Shown here one piece after another: positions 43,703 through 54,546 of a DNA stretch of 64,000 nucleotides. The position numbers were made by a program, and so were the translations under genes. The stretch covers positions 12,361,501 to 12,425,500 of the forward strand of contig CM040094.1 in NCBI GenBank assembly GCA_022496805.1, given 5' to 3'. The stretch comes from Pohlia nutans. Lineage: Eukaryota; Streptophyta; Bryopsida; Bryales; Mniaceae. Under the pieces are notes generated by a model. That model saw only the letters and a program-made list of their open reading frames with translations. It was not told the DNA's origin and searched no databases. Positions within the stretch are counted from its first letter, which is position 1. Each line of letters starts with the position of its first letter.

Positions 43703-44400
43703 GATAGATAGATAGAAACTCCGGTCTCATTTGAGGCCGGCGTGAATAAAGTGTTTGTTCATAATGGTAATGACTTAGTGTCCACAGGACAAAAGGCCAT
43801 TATGCCAAAACTAGTCTCCCCTGTTGAGGATACACTTTAGCAACCAGGTAACCAGTAAAAGTAACCATCAACTGTTGGTTGGATAAATGTTTGAATATTT
43901 GGTTGTTGGAGCACCAAGTCGTGTGTTTTGTGGTTGGTTGGTTTTGAGGACTAATTTTTAGTTCTATTTTGAATTCTTCTTTGTTATGTAGGTTTTGCCA
44001 CATACGTTACTCATTGTTTTTTATCATTATGATCTTTTATGGCTCGGGTTTTTGACCTAGGCTTAGCACCCTTTGTTGAAGCTTTGGCTCCTAGGGAGGG
44101 CTTTCCTGGCCTGGCCTTTTGAGGTGCTTTTGCCTCCCTGGACTTTGGTCCCCTCTGTTTCTCTTTTCACTTAATTGAATGCCCCGAATTGGGTTTTAAG
44201 GTTGGTTTTAAGAACTTTGTATCACAGCTATGTGATCCAGGTTTGATTCCTATCGGATCCGTTTGAGCAGTATTGTGGTGTGCATGACTTGGTGCTGCTA
44301 GTGAGTTATGGAAAGTTGTACCTTCCAACCGGTCCCTTCCCACCTACCTGAGAGCATGGCGACCCATGGCCTCAAAGGGTCTCTGACCTCAAGAAGTGGA
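43703..44400 (+). mobile_element. tRNA-derived SINE with GATA-rich end module, copy 2
   Basis: It starts with ATAGATAGATAGAAACTC and CCGGCGTGAATAAAGTGT (43703-43800). Later it has TTGTATCACAGCTATGTGATC and the B-box-like GGTTTGATTCC (about 44239-44249), then TTTGAGCAGTATTGTGGTGT, TGCTAGTGAGTTATGG and GAAAGTTGTACC. The order matches the minus-strand copy at 17585-18062. A third copy of only the GATA module is at 52160-52258. Confidence 0.65.
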
Positions 44401-44683
44401 TGAAAAGTTTCAAGGGGCCTTTCAAAATGCTTCTTGACTCTGGATTCTTGCGTGTTAGAAATTGGGCCTTCAAAACACTATTGAGTTGACTATTCGATGA
44501 TTATTCCTCCCATTCTACTTGTGATTGGTTCATTGACTATTTGATGCGCACTTTTGATACGTGAAGGGCGTGCAAGGGTGGGGGAGTGTGAGTGCAAGGG
44601 CCCTTCAAATATAGATGAATAATTTGAGAGGGTTCGTCTTAGCGTGCATGGGTGGGAATGCTCTGAGACAAGCAGTTTCTTTT

Positions 44684-44935
44684 TGGTATCAGAGTGAGGT
44701 TACGATCCTGGTCATATACAAAGACTTCCTACGCCGGTGGTTGGTTCCAAACTTTACATTTGCTTCTCAGGTGATCATGCATAATTCAGTAACTGAGCAT
44801 ACTGGAAATCATTTCATATCCTGCCCACTAGAGATTTCCTGTACAAATGTTTCACTGACGAGAAACCGACATACATTCATCCAGGTTCACCAAATTTGCA
44901 ACTTCCACCAAACCATGGACTCTCCAAAAGCATGA
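44684..44935 (+). mobile_element. Possible LTR-retrotransposon relic (primer-binding site)
   Basis: TGGTATCAGAG at 44684-44694 matches the usual plant primer-binding site complementary to initiator tRNA-Met. No matching LTR, gag or pol is evident; the overlapping 106-codon frame (44615-44935) has no known motif. Confidence 0.3.
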
Positions 44936-45035
44936 TATTGGATTTTTTTGCTAGTTCAGTTTGGACCCTCACGCTTGCAATATGCAACATAGGAAATCAA
45001 TGAATTTTTCCAGAACAATCATGAAGGCTACTGAA

Positions 45036-45343
45036 CAGTGATCTCAAAACTGGCTAAAATTAGCTGGATTTCTACCCAAAAATGGGGGCTGCTAATCATT
45101 CAAAGAAAGAAAATGATTTTTTTTAAATGTAGCAAGGATGCTCATCGTGATATAAATATGTAACAACTTCATGAGGTGATATCCGCGGATATCATCATGG
45201 TATCACCTTAATATATCAAAGATATTGCCAGATATTATAGACGTATCGTGAGTACTATATGCACTGGGTAGCAAAAGTAGATACCATTTATGTGGGAGGT
45301 CGCATAATGTTCTAAATGTCATAAAGTGGTTCCGAGATCACTG
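45036..45343 (-). mobile_element. hAT-type MITE
   Basis: It is 308 bp with ends CAGTGATCTCAAAAC and GAGATCACTG. The flanks CTACTGAA (45028-45035) and TTACTGAA (45344-45351) form an 8-bp target duplication with one mismatch. It is reversed relative to 7197-7500. Confidence 0.85.
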
Positions 45344-45351
45344 TTACTGAA

Positions 45352-46125
45352 TGTTATGTGTACGTTGGAAACCACAGGTGTGATATAAAAGAGTTCTGAG
45401 TGTGTATTGAACAACTTTCACATGTCAAGCTGTGCACACCTGTCAGCGCATTACATGTCCCCCTTGAGACAGTGCAATTACAGAGGGCCGTGTGTATCAC
45501 TGTAACAAATGACAAGGTTGGCAGAATGGCAGCCAATGTGTGACTTGGGTAGAGTTCCATGATTTGAACTGTCAGCTATTGCAGCAGTTATCCATTATGC
45601 AACCAATTGTTGAGCTCCGTTGCCCTAATTAAGTTAGGGCACCCTGAGCATGTTGTGTGCCAATGTGTGCAGGGCATGCCTTTGCTTGTTGACAGTCCCC
45701 CATCAGCACAAGGGAATGCCAATAAAGTCCCAGCCCAAAAACGAAAAAAGTTAAATTTAAAAAAAACAAAAAATAATAATTAAGTAGGGCACCCATACTA
45801 TGCAAGCCCTAAATGCACGAACTGAGAGTTAAAAGGATAAGCTTGTCATAATAATGACAATTGGTCCCAAGAACTGTGGATCAAGACACAACTATGTCCT
45901 ACAAATTCTCAAGCACATTGAAGTAGCACACTGCATCTATCTAGGTCTTTACACCTCAGCAGACTGAATGCCAGATACTCCTCTGTCCCATAATAAGCTT
46001 TGAATTCTCAAGTCTAAAAATAGAATAAATAACTAGTCCGATGGTGTGGACCTTGAGTACAATGGTACGGACTCCAAACCAGTAGGAGTAGTAATAGTTT
46101 GAACAAACATGAAGCTTATTAGAGT
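45352..46125. other. Intergenic stretch with small repeat
   Basis: CAGTGCAATTACAGAGGG at 45470-45487 and upstream CACATGTCAAGCTGTG resemble the small element at 60602-60749. No gene was seen. Confidence 0.4.
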
Positions 46126-46546
46126 TAAGGCCCGTTCGCACTTGGCCTTTGCAAAGACCGTGGATAAAAATTTAACACCCCCACAATTTTGGGAAAAATA
46201 CCTTCTTTGTAGGAAAGGTGTCATCAATGAGGTTTGGAAAGGTGTTAGCAATAGTAGAGGTATTACATAATGGCCCCTCAAGTGCCACATTAGCTAAGAC
46301 CATTCTTTAGTGTTCAAAACTAGGGAATATTTCCTATTTTGGTGCTCCCTTAACAATTGCCTACTATTGCTCAAATTTTTTTGTCCTCCTAAATGTTAGC
46401 TAATACCCATTCTTAAAAGTGTGCCATGTGTACATCCATGTAGGATTGGTAATTACTAAAGAATGTAGGTGGGAACACACACTTTTTTAAGGATGTAAGA
46501 CCCCCTTGTAAGACCACCTCTAAGGCCAGGTGCGAACACACCTTTA
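46126..46546. mobile_element. MITE with GTTCGCAC-type ends
   Basis: AAGGCCCGTTCGCACTTGGCC at the left and GGCCAGGTGCGAACACACCTT at the right are imperfect inverted repeats about 420 bp apart. They are similar in style to Tourist/PIF ends, but the target duplication is unclear. Confidence 0.6.
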
Positions 46547-47311
46547 TCCTTAAAGTCACCTTGTGTTTGAATAAGATATCGTGAATTTTGCTTTAATGTA
46601 CTCTAATTTGTTCATCCCAAATACTCTAATTTAATGGAAAACCTTGGTGGTTTATCATTATTAGGTGTGTAAGAGCTTGGTTGTCTCTAAACTCAAAAGA
46701 AATTAGTTTAGCTGTCAAGAAAGTTGGCTAAACTAGTTTTCCGTGAGTTTGAAGACCACCAAGCTCTTACACATCTAATAATGACAGACCATTGAGTTCT
46801 TTCCTACCTCCTAATTATTTGGGGTGAACAAATAAGAGTATATTAGAGTTATCCGCAAAGTGGTCTAGAGTGGGGTGACTCGACCACGATTTGTGAAAAA
46901 AGAGGTTGAAAACACAATAAAAGTAGACATGTCAGATGCTGTAAATAAACTAAAGGTCTGAAGTTTCAAGGCACCAAAAACTTTTTGATGCCTAAAAATT
47001 TTCCAACCTCAGTTTCTATTCTCATGGATGCTCTGTCACATGGAGTGGGTATTCCTTGGATCTATTTTAAAAAATCAAAGCTTTTGAAAGCTCATTCACT
47101 GAAATAGTAACTGACAGCTCCCACCAACCGGGAACGCATCTGTACTTTATGGTCCTGTAAATTCTAAGGCCAATTTTTGTATCCCAAGAAGTTTGCCAAA
47201 CTAAGGCTCAATCCCCTTGTGGGTTTGCGGAAAACTCTATTAAAGCAAAATTCATGGTATCTTATTCAAATACAAGGTGACTTTAAGAATAACTCTATTA
47301 TGTGGCAAATT
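46547..47311. mobile_element. Foldback family M interrupted by family N
   Basis: The outer parts (AAAGTCACCTTGTGTTTGAA at 46551 and AAATACAAGGTGACTTTAAG near 47268) are the arms of family M. At 46844-47239 a reversed family N element (TAGAGTTATCCGCAAAG ... TTTGCGGAAAACTCTA) splits it, so M was present before N inserted. Confidence 0.7.
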
Positions 47312-47348
47312 AAAAAGAGAATCAAACACACGACAAAGGGGATAGTTG

Positions 47349-47913
47349 TTAATCCCTATACGTCCTCACCCTCTCCAAAAGTCAACAATTTTGCGAAGAT
47401 GCATCATAAAATGCAATGCAGAGGGATATTTTGCACTTGATGTATGAAGAAAAGTTGTACATTATAAATTTTAGATTCTATCTATACGGTTAGATTTGCA
47501 ATTGCTATCACCAATATTTTTGTATACAATTTTAAACTTGAAGTTGAAAATTCTTTTGTAACTTGATTACAAATAAGATATTAACAATTTGTACATGAAA
47601 TTCGTTTTGATTGGTTGAAATTTAATAGTCTAAGTGTAGTGATTTTTGAAGATTTGTTGGTTGCTTAATTGTATGAGTTGACTTTTTTAAGAGCACTTTT
47701 ACACTAAAATCTTCAAAATTTTGGGTGAATCACTACAACATGAGAATGAGGCATAGAAAGTTCACAAATCATTACTTTTCTAATCACAAATGCATGAAGC
47801 TAACTTCCCATTAAATATACAGTAAAAAATACACATTGCAAAAAGTCAATAACAGATGAGAAATCTCGGTTTGATTTTGTCCATCGTCCACATTTTGGAC
47901 GTTTAGGGATTAA
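47349..47913 (+). mobile_element. TTAA element, family B
   Basis: It is 565 bp, from TTAATCCCTATACGTCCTCA to GGACGTTTAGGGATTAA, in the same orientation as 11655-12231. Confidence 0.85.
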
Positions 47914-47959
47914 ATTTTATTGGACTACCAGAGTAATTATCATCAAATTTTAGAGAATG

Positions 47960-48372
47960 TGATAATAAAGTGTCTAGAGTGCGCTTGGTTGACGGTGGAG
48001 GCACCAAAATCCACCAACTGGTCCTATAGGTGCTCCAAGCTATCGCCACCCAAAGAACTTAAATTCAACCACTTGTGAACCTAAAACAAATTACTTGTCA
48101 TTCAATAAGAGGCTTCTACAAGTGAGTGAAATTGGAGTGTTTAGGATGCAATTCATGATACTTTTTATGTTGATGAAAACACATATATGACAACAGTGGG
48201 ACCCTAAACCCATAAACTAAACCGACTAACATTTTACTTTCAAATTTCATGTAAACTACATCTTAATCAATGAAAAAAATCAAGTTTATTCATGAATCTT
48301 ATTTGGATATCACCTTAAAATAGACCCAATTTGATTTTCCAAAAAAAGAAGCACAACAATTTAAATGGGCAC
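47960..48372. repeat. Dispersed repeat, family K, second copy
   Basis: It is collinear with 10720-11078 through CGCCACCCAAA, CCACTTGTGA, TTGTCATTCAAT and TCTACAAGTGAGTG. Confidence 0.5.
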
Positions 48373-48872
48373 TTTTAGGTGCCTCCAGATTTATTTTTTG
48401 TTGGTAAAGCGAGTAACATCCTAGACAAATGGGTCATAACAAAATGGACAATATTGTGTTTTTCAATAACCATTTTGCACATTCATCCTCTAATAGAATA
48501 TCTACGAATAGAAAAAGCCATCCAAAAATTGGCCACTGATGTTTTGCAAAGATAATTTTGACGATTTCATCCATTTTGTTTCTCAAAATCTTAAACGTTG
48601 AATTTGCTTTGACCCAAACCTGGTAAGATTTTGGCGATAATTCACCATAATTTTTTTTGTTGAGTCTTCACCACACTTAGTAATGTCGGTGCCATCAGAA
48701 AAGTTGGGCTAGACTATTTTGGTGTTATTTTGACATCAAAGACTGCATATTGGTCATTATAGTGTCATTTTATCCATACTAGGTTGGTATGGAGGTTGAC
48801 ACCAAATTATCTTAACTGCATTTCAACGCACTATCATGGCATCATGTTCACATACCTTGAAATTCCTGATGT

Positions 48873-49443
48873 AAGGTTGGAAAACCTATTACCACCACCA
48901 ACTCCAGAACCGGCTGTCTTATGTGTTCTAAAACCGCCAGCCGCTTACTTCATTTCTGTAATTTTAAGGAAGTCAATTTATAATTGGGGAAAGGAAAGAG
49001 CGGATTTTGGTGAATCAAGCTGTCAATATAGGTCGACGTCGTGAACATATCTGAAATGTATACATTGTGAACATATCTCCAAGTGGTCGTATTGGTTTTA
49101 GGTTGCAACCAATTTGACTTCTGGTTATCGATAGAGTAGTTTTCAATTTTCACAGCTCTCGGTTTTTAGTCTCTTGTGCTCACAGTGATGGATACTTTCA
49201 CAAGTGGTCATTAGCACAACTTAGTGTGGAAGTAGGGAGTTTTGTATGTCGAGGAATGGGTCACGGCTTACTTTCCACTTTGAGAATTTGTAGCAATTTC
49301 AATACGAAGAAATAAATGATCGCGACAATTGCAATTTTCATGAAATCCTATTTTGAATCCGCAAAAAAAATCTTACGACGTATAGAAGCGCTATAAATAG
49401 TTCAACAAGCTTAAGTTGGTGGTTATAGGTCATCCAACCTTAA
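48873..49443. mobile_element. TA-flanked element, AGGTTGG family
   Basis: AGGTTGGAAAACCTATTACC at the left and GGTTATAGGTCATCCAACCT at the right are imperfect inverted repeats with TA on both sides. It belongs with the elements at 4569 and 37889 by terminal sequence. Confidence 0.55.
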
Positions 49444-49937
49444 TGTTGATATGTGAGGGTCAGATCAACAGCCTGGTGTTGAAATTGAATTTTCCACGTC
49501 AGATTTTAAGGGATCCACGTCACCCATGTTGCAAGTGCCATATGGGTGGAAATTGACAATGATGTTGCAGGCTGTCACTGGCAGCAGCATGTGCTGTGAA
49601 AAAACTGAAAATAATTATATTTAGCAAAAACATCACTGTGATGCAATAAGTCGCAGCAGAAACGTAGTCAATGGGATAAAGGTGACGATTGACGAAGGGA
49701 CAGCATAGGAGAACGCAAACTCATACAAACATCAACTTTCAAAGGGGAAATTGTTAAAACTGAAACTGGGACGCAACATTTGACCTGAAGACCTCCAGGA
49801 AACTTCCATTACCAGAACATGCACTGTGCGACATTCTGTATTTGTCATTCTTTCAGAATAGGCATCAAGCATCACTGCACCACTGTAGTTTCAAATTAAA
49901 TTAAGGTCTATTTTATGTACTGTACTTATTACTGTAC
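49444..49937. other. Intergenic stretch
   Basis: No gene or repeat was recognised. Confidence 0.4.
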
Positions 49938-50524
49938 TTAACCCCTAAACGTACCAGGGTGTCCCTGGAATTTACAATTTGAGAAAAAGCATTATAAAAT
50001 ACCATTTAGAAGAATATTCTGGAATTGATATACAAATGAAAGTTCTAGATTTTGAATTTTAGGTTCCATCCATACGGTTTGATTCACTAATACAATCACC
50101 AATACTTAATTATAAAATTTGAAAGTTAAAATTTGAAATTCCTTCTAAATTTGATTACAAACAAAATTTCAATATTTTTTGAGTAAAATTTGTTGGAATG
50201 AGTTTGAAATGAGATACTCTTAAATGTGGTGATACTTTGAAATTTTTATGTTTCTTAAATTTATGACCTCATTTTTCACGATTCCACTTTGAACTAGAGT
50301 CAATGCAATTTTGGCTTGGTCAACGACTTGACATACTTCTACATTTGTAATTTTAGAAAAATATGTACTCTAGTATGACTAAATCCAACCATTAGATAGG
50401 ACAACAACTTGTTGAAGAATCTCCAAAATTTGGATGAGTTTCATCCAAACATTGATGAGAACATGAGAAGGCTTTGAATCCGTTCGTGATCCAGTTTTTG
50501 GACTCTGGGACGTTTAGGGGTTAA
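49938..50524. mobile_element. TTAA element, family F-related
   Basis: It is 587 bp, from TTAACCCCTAAACGTACCAG to GGGACGTTTAGGGGTTAA. Its right 60 bp (CGTTCGTGATCCAGTTTTTG) match family F. It shares TTAA 50521-50524 with the next element. Confidence 0.8.
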
Positions 50525-51064
50525 CCTCTAAAGGACCAATCAACCATATTATGCTTGATTCTTGGTCAAAGGCCCCATAAATCAAGTGTCTTAGCTTTAT
50601 TGTAGTTGGTGTTTTCATTAGATGTTTAAGTTAAGTTATGATACATCTTTTGACCGTTGGGATTGGAGAATAAACTTCATTTGAATCTTTTCCACCGTTG
50701 AGAACTTTGAATTTTGAGTGTCCAAAATACAAAGGGCTTTCTAAAGATGCTTCAATCATAAGTCTCTTTTAATTTCTTCACCTTCAATTTTTTACTCCAT
50801 GTAAATATAACTTTTATCTACCTTAAATATAATTTTTGATATTAAATTTGACAAAAACATATTTATTTTGAAATTTTCCCTTGTTTACATCATAAAATTT
50901 GTAAATATTCAAAATATCTTCCAATCATGTCGAAAATTTTGTCATACCTTCATAATGTCGATGATTATCTATGAAAAATTATAAATCATTCAATGTGATA
51001 TTTAAAGTATGCAAATTATAGTGCTTTGACTTTTACAAAAGTGGTGAGGACCTTTAGGCGTTAA
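50521..51064. mobile_element. TTAA element, family D, second copy
   Basis: It is 544 bp, from TTAACCTCTAAAGGACCAAT to GGACCTTTAGGCGTTAA. It has the same length as 16014-16557, with about one difference per 30-40 bases by eye. Confidence 0.9.
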
Positions 51065-51377
51065 GGTAGAAGCACAAGAAACTGTTAGGTACCACTTGTC
51101 GTCACCTATAAAAGCACCCAAATTTCAACTTCAGGAGTACAAGCATTATTTATGAATACCAAGTTATTAATCCGATTGGACTAGAAATGAAAATACTTGT
51201 TGGTACACGTATTAACATCAATAGTGGTCTATGCGTGTTAAGTTTAAAATTTTATAACAAAATCATACACTGTGAAAAAAATATTAATTAAAAATTGAGC
51301 TTGACTATTAAATCCAAAGTTTTATGTACTGCAATTTTTTATCATTGAAAATCATCGCTCTACGTAGGTTAAAATGC
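51065..51377. repeat. Family L repeat fragment
   Basis: It matches 61541-61830 in order: GGTAGAAGCA, ACATCAATAGTGGTCT, ATAACAAAATCATACAC and TTTTATCATTGAAAATCATC. Confidence 0.65.
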
Positions 51378-51764
51378 TTAACCCTTGAACGTCAAGGTAA
51401 GCCCCGTGGGCTTATTTAAAAGAGAATAATGAAGAAAAACGTGGATTTTCTCAACCAAATCAAGCGAGGATTGGTGCGTTGGAAAGCTACTAAAAAAGCG
51501 ATCTAGATTCCAAATTTGCGCCTCATTTGAGAGATTGTGGAATCGCTGGCAAGCAATCAAAGTTATCAAATTGAACAAGTTTTGAGGTTGGGACGGTTGA
51601 GGTCGTCTTTTGAAAAGTATTGCAGTGCTACAATGCGGCAATAATGCTAACTAACAGAGCCATTTTTTTCCAAAAAAACCATTTTTTATTTTTTTTCTGC
51701 CTCCAAAAATTTAGATGCCTTTTGGGTTGTCCCGCGCCAGGCCCTCTTGATGTTTAAGGGTTAA
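51378..51764. mobile_element. TTAA element, family J
   Basis: It is 387 bp, from TTAACCCTTGAACGTCAAGG to CTTGATGTTTAAGGGTTAA. It is a single copy; the minus-strand 87-codon frame inside has no known motif. Confidence 0.7.
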
Positions 51765-52159
51765 ACTGACGGCAATTGTACCCCTTACCTTATTTGTTTT
51801 TTATTTTTTTGATAAGGTGACAATACTATGTGGAAGAACCAATTTTTTTTGTTGCTAATTTTAGCAAAATCGGTACTATACATTAATTTTTTAATTTTTT
51901 AATTTTTTTTGAAACAAGAGGATGAAACCTCATTGGATGAACGAAGGTCACAAACATTGAAGACAAGAGGAGACAAGCCTCCCTGACGGAGATATTGGTA
52001 TATAAATTTTTGTTTTTATTTTTATTTTGTTTTTTGAAAGAAGAGGAAGAACTTGGTACATAAAATCTGGATTGGCTTGTATAAAATCTTCTAACTCATG
52101 TATATAAATTTTTTTAAGTCATCTTTTGTTTGAATGACATACCTTGTGTTTTGCTTGAA

Positions 52160-52258
52160 TATAGATAGATAGAAACTTCAGTTCTCATTTGAGGCCGATG
52201 TGAATAAAGTGTCTATTTGTAATGATCGAGTGCCCACAGGACAAAAGGCCATTGCAAG
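52160..52258 (+). repeat. GATA module of the SINE family, third copy
   Basis: ATAGATAGATAGAAACTTCA, then GTGAATAAAGTGTC and CACAGGACAAAAGGCCATT, match 43703-43802. No tRNA-like part follows; a family C element starts instead. Confidence 0.65.
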
Positions 52259-52260
52259 CT

Positions 52261-52691
52261 TTAAACCCTAAGCTTCCAAGAGATCATTTTTTTGGTCATG
52301 GGCAGTTTCAACAAGCTGTTTGGAACAAAAAAAATTGATTTTTGAAAAAATAAAAATACCTTAAAATACCACATCAAGTCTACTTTCCAACGCACTTTGA
52401 ATTTTGTCAATCTGAGTTAAACTTCATCAGGGAAAGTTTTTCAAAGCAGATCACTTCAACGTTGTCTTAAAAGTTGGATAATTATAGTTTATACATTTTT
52501 TCAAAGGTTAATGCTTTTAAATTCATTAAAATTTATCTAAAGATGTTTTTGGAACTTTGACTATATGGATAATTTGTAAAGATGATGTCTTACGTTTTGT
52601 CTATTGAACCAAATTTCATGAAACATATGGAAGGCACATATTATAACACATTTATGTTTTGTCCAATATTCATTGGGCTTTTAGGGGTTAA
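52261..52691. mobile_element. TTAA element, family C (internally deleted)
   Basis: It runs from TTAAACCCTAAGCTTCCAAG to GGGCTTTTAGGGGTTAA. It is about 120 bp shorter than 28878-29428; the missing part is in the middle. Confidence 0.75.
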
Positions 52692-53580
52692 TATCCTTTT
52701 ATTTGTTCACTCCAAATAATTAAAAGGTATGAAAGAGCTTCATAACATTCAATAATAGTCTTTGAGACTGCTACCCTTATTTAGATAAAATAATGCAAAA
52801 TATTCTACATCTCATCATTAGCGACGGGGGCACATGGCAACAAGCACAAGCAACCAACTAGGAGTTGGTTAAATTGAATGCCAAAATTTAATTCAAACTA
52901 CAATACCTTGTTAAATGAATAATTATTTGATTCAAAAAACAACCAAAGGCTCACGACTGGAAACCTTGATTTAAATAATATGCCAATATTAAGCGTAACT
53001 TAATTGATACATGAGGAACTTAATTTAATATTACCTAATATTGGTAGGAACTAGTGAAGAACCCGCATTAGTTTTGATGTTATGGGCTACATACAAAATA
53101 AAATCAATGGCCACCTTTTTACATATACATCCCCAATAGCTATTTTTTCCTTGTTCCAATGAGTTGAAGAAAGGCTGGTCACATGATGATGTGGAGTCAT
53201 AGTGACCATTGAAGAAAGGAGGATGTGCTTCAAATGAAGTTGGATGAACCCAAACATGAAATCAAAAAGCAACTCCAACAAAAGCTATTAAATGTTATGT
53301 TGGTGATTTGTAGTTATTAGGTGTATAAGAAATTGGTGATTCATAAACTCATGAAAAATTAAGTTAGACATCAAGAATGACATCCTCTTTATGTCACTAT
53401 ATATTGATAGTGTACAAATCAAAATTTAAAATGTAAGACATTGATACATAACGACCCAAAAGTGATGTGAATAGTTGTATGGCACCGAAATAGGGTGGTT
53501 TAAGCCAAATTGGAATAGTTTTGAAAATATAAATTTAGAGTATTAAAGGCCATAATTACTCCTAACTCACAACATTTAAA
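52692..53580. other. Intergenic stretch
   Basis: A family M-like start (TTTGTTCACTCCAAATAATTA) is at 52700-52740. The rest is AT-rich without a recognisable gene. Confidence 0.4.
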
Positions 53581-54546
53581 ACATCCAAGCCAATCAATCG
53601 TGTCCACAGCCGACGTGGCAGCATATAACTTGGAATCTATGAGAAGATCCCCTCAAGTCAGTCATGACTGCCAAGTCAGTCAGGCTCCCAGTTCCTTTTT
53701 CTGACGTGGCAGGCCCAAGACCACCCTAAAGCCCGGCACAGAAAACCAAACTCTGACACCCTGCAAAAAGCGAACAATTCCCAAACAGTCAAATAAAAAG
53801 AAAAACAAATACCCAAAATCTAAAAATAGCGGCTGTGCGGAGGAAAGGAGGCTCAGTGGGCAGCCAATAGCAAGGCTCCTAGGAGCTGGACAAACCAGGG
53901 CCACAGCTCCTATACCGGCCCGGGTCCCAATGCGCACCCCGCGATTCCCCCAACCCGTTCCATCTCTCCGCTTCCACCAAAAGGCCTGCTCGCGACGCCG
54001 TGTCTCGTCACTCCGCCTCCTCAACTACTGAAAAATTCCTCCCTTCTCTCAGACCCCCCCCCTGCAATCAGGTCCTTCATCGACCCATCTCCTCAATTTT
54101 CTGTCTTGGTTCACATTTTTTTTCAGGGTAACTTGATAGTTCTACAGTTTATAATCGATCTTTCTTTTCTAGCTTTCATTTTGCAGTATTCAAAACAATA
54201 CTCCATTGCTTTTCACGGTTTGTTGTGTGCATTAGAATTTGAGTGGTTGTAGAGTTATAGACCTACAGGATTTATTCGGTGAGGTTTTGGTTGCGTTAAG
54301 GCAAAATCAGATGTTCTATCTTATGATGAATCAGATAGAGTTTCTTGTTGTTTTTAAACCGTGAGTTACATTGACGTATTGGAACTGATCTGATCCGATC
54401 GCTTGCTGTGTAATGTTGTGCATAAAATGTATGCCTCGGTTTCTCCGTCCGTTTTAGCTTATTCAAATTTTTATTTAGCTGAAGAAGTGAGTGAGTGATT
54501 GATTGTAGGTGTGGTTTTGTTTTGTGCCTTTGCAGTTAGTTAGAGT
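53581..54546 (+). promoter_or_regulatory. Promoter and leader of GAPN
   Basis: CCGACGTGGCAG (about 53610) and CTGACGTGGCAG (53701-53712) contain ACGTGGC, the core bound by plant bZIP factors in ABRE/G-box-type elements. The region from 53830 to 54060 is GC-rich and ends in a CT-rich tract typical of a leader. CTTTGCAG ending at 54536, just before the start codon, looks like an acceptor, so an intron in the 5' UTR is likely; its donor (near 54070 or 54127) is uncertain. Confidence 0.45.

Noticed and set aside
53680..54024. 114-codon minus-strand open frame upstream of GAPN
   Set aside because: It covers the GC-rich promoter/leader, is full of Arg and Gly from base composition, and has no domain.
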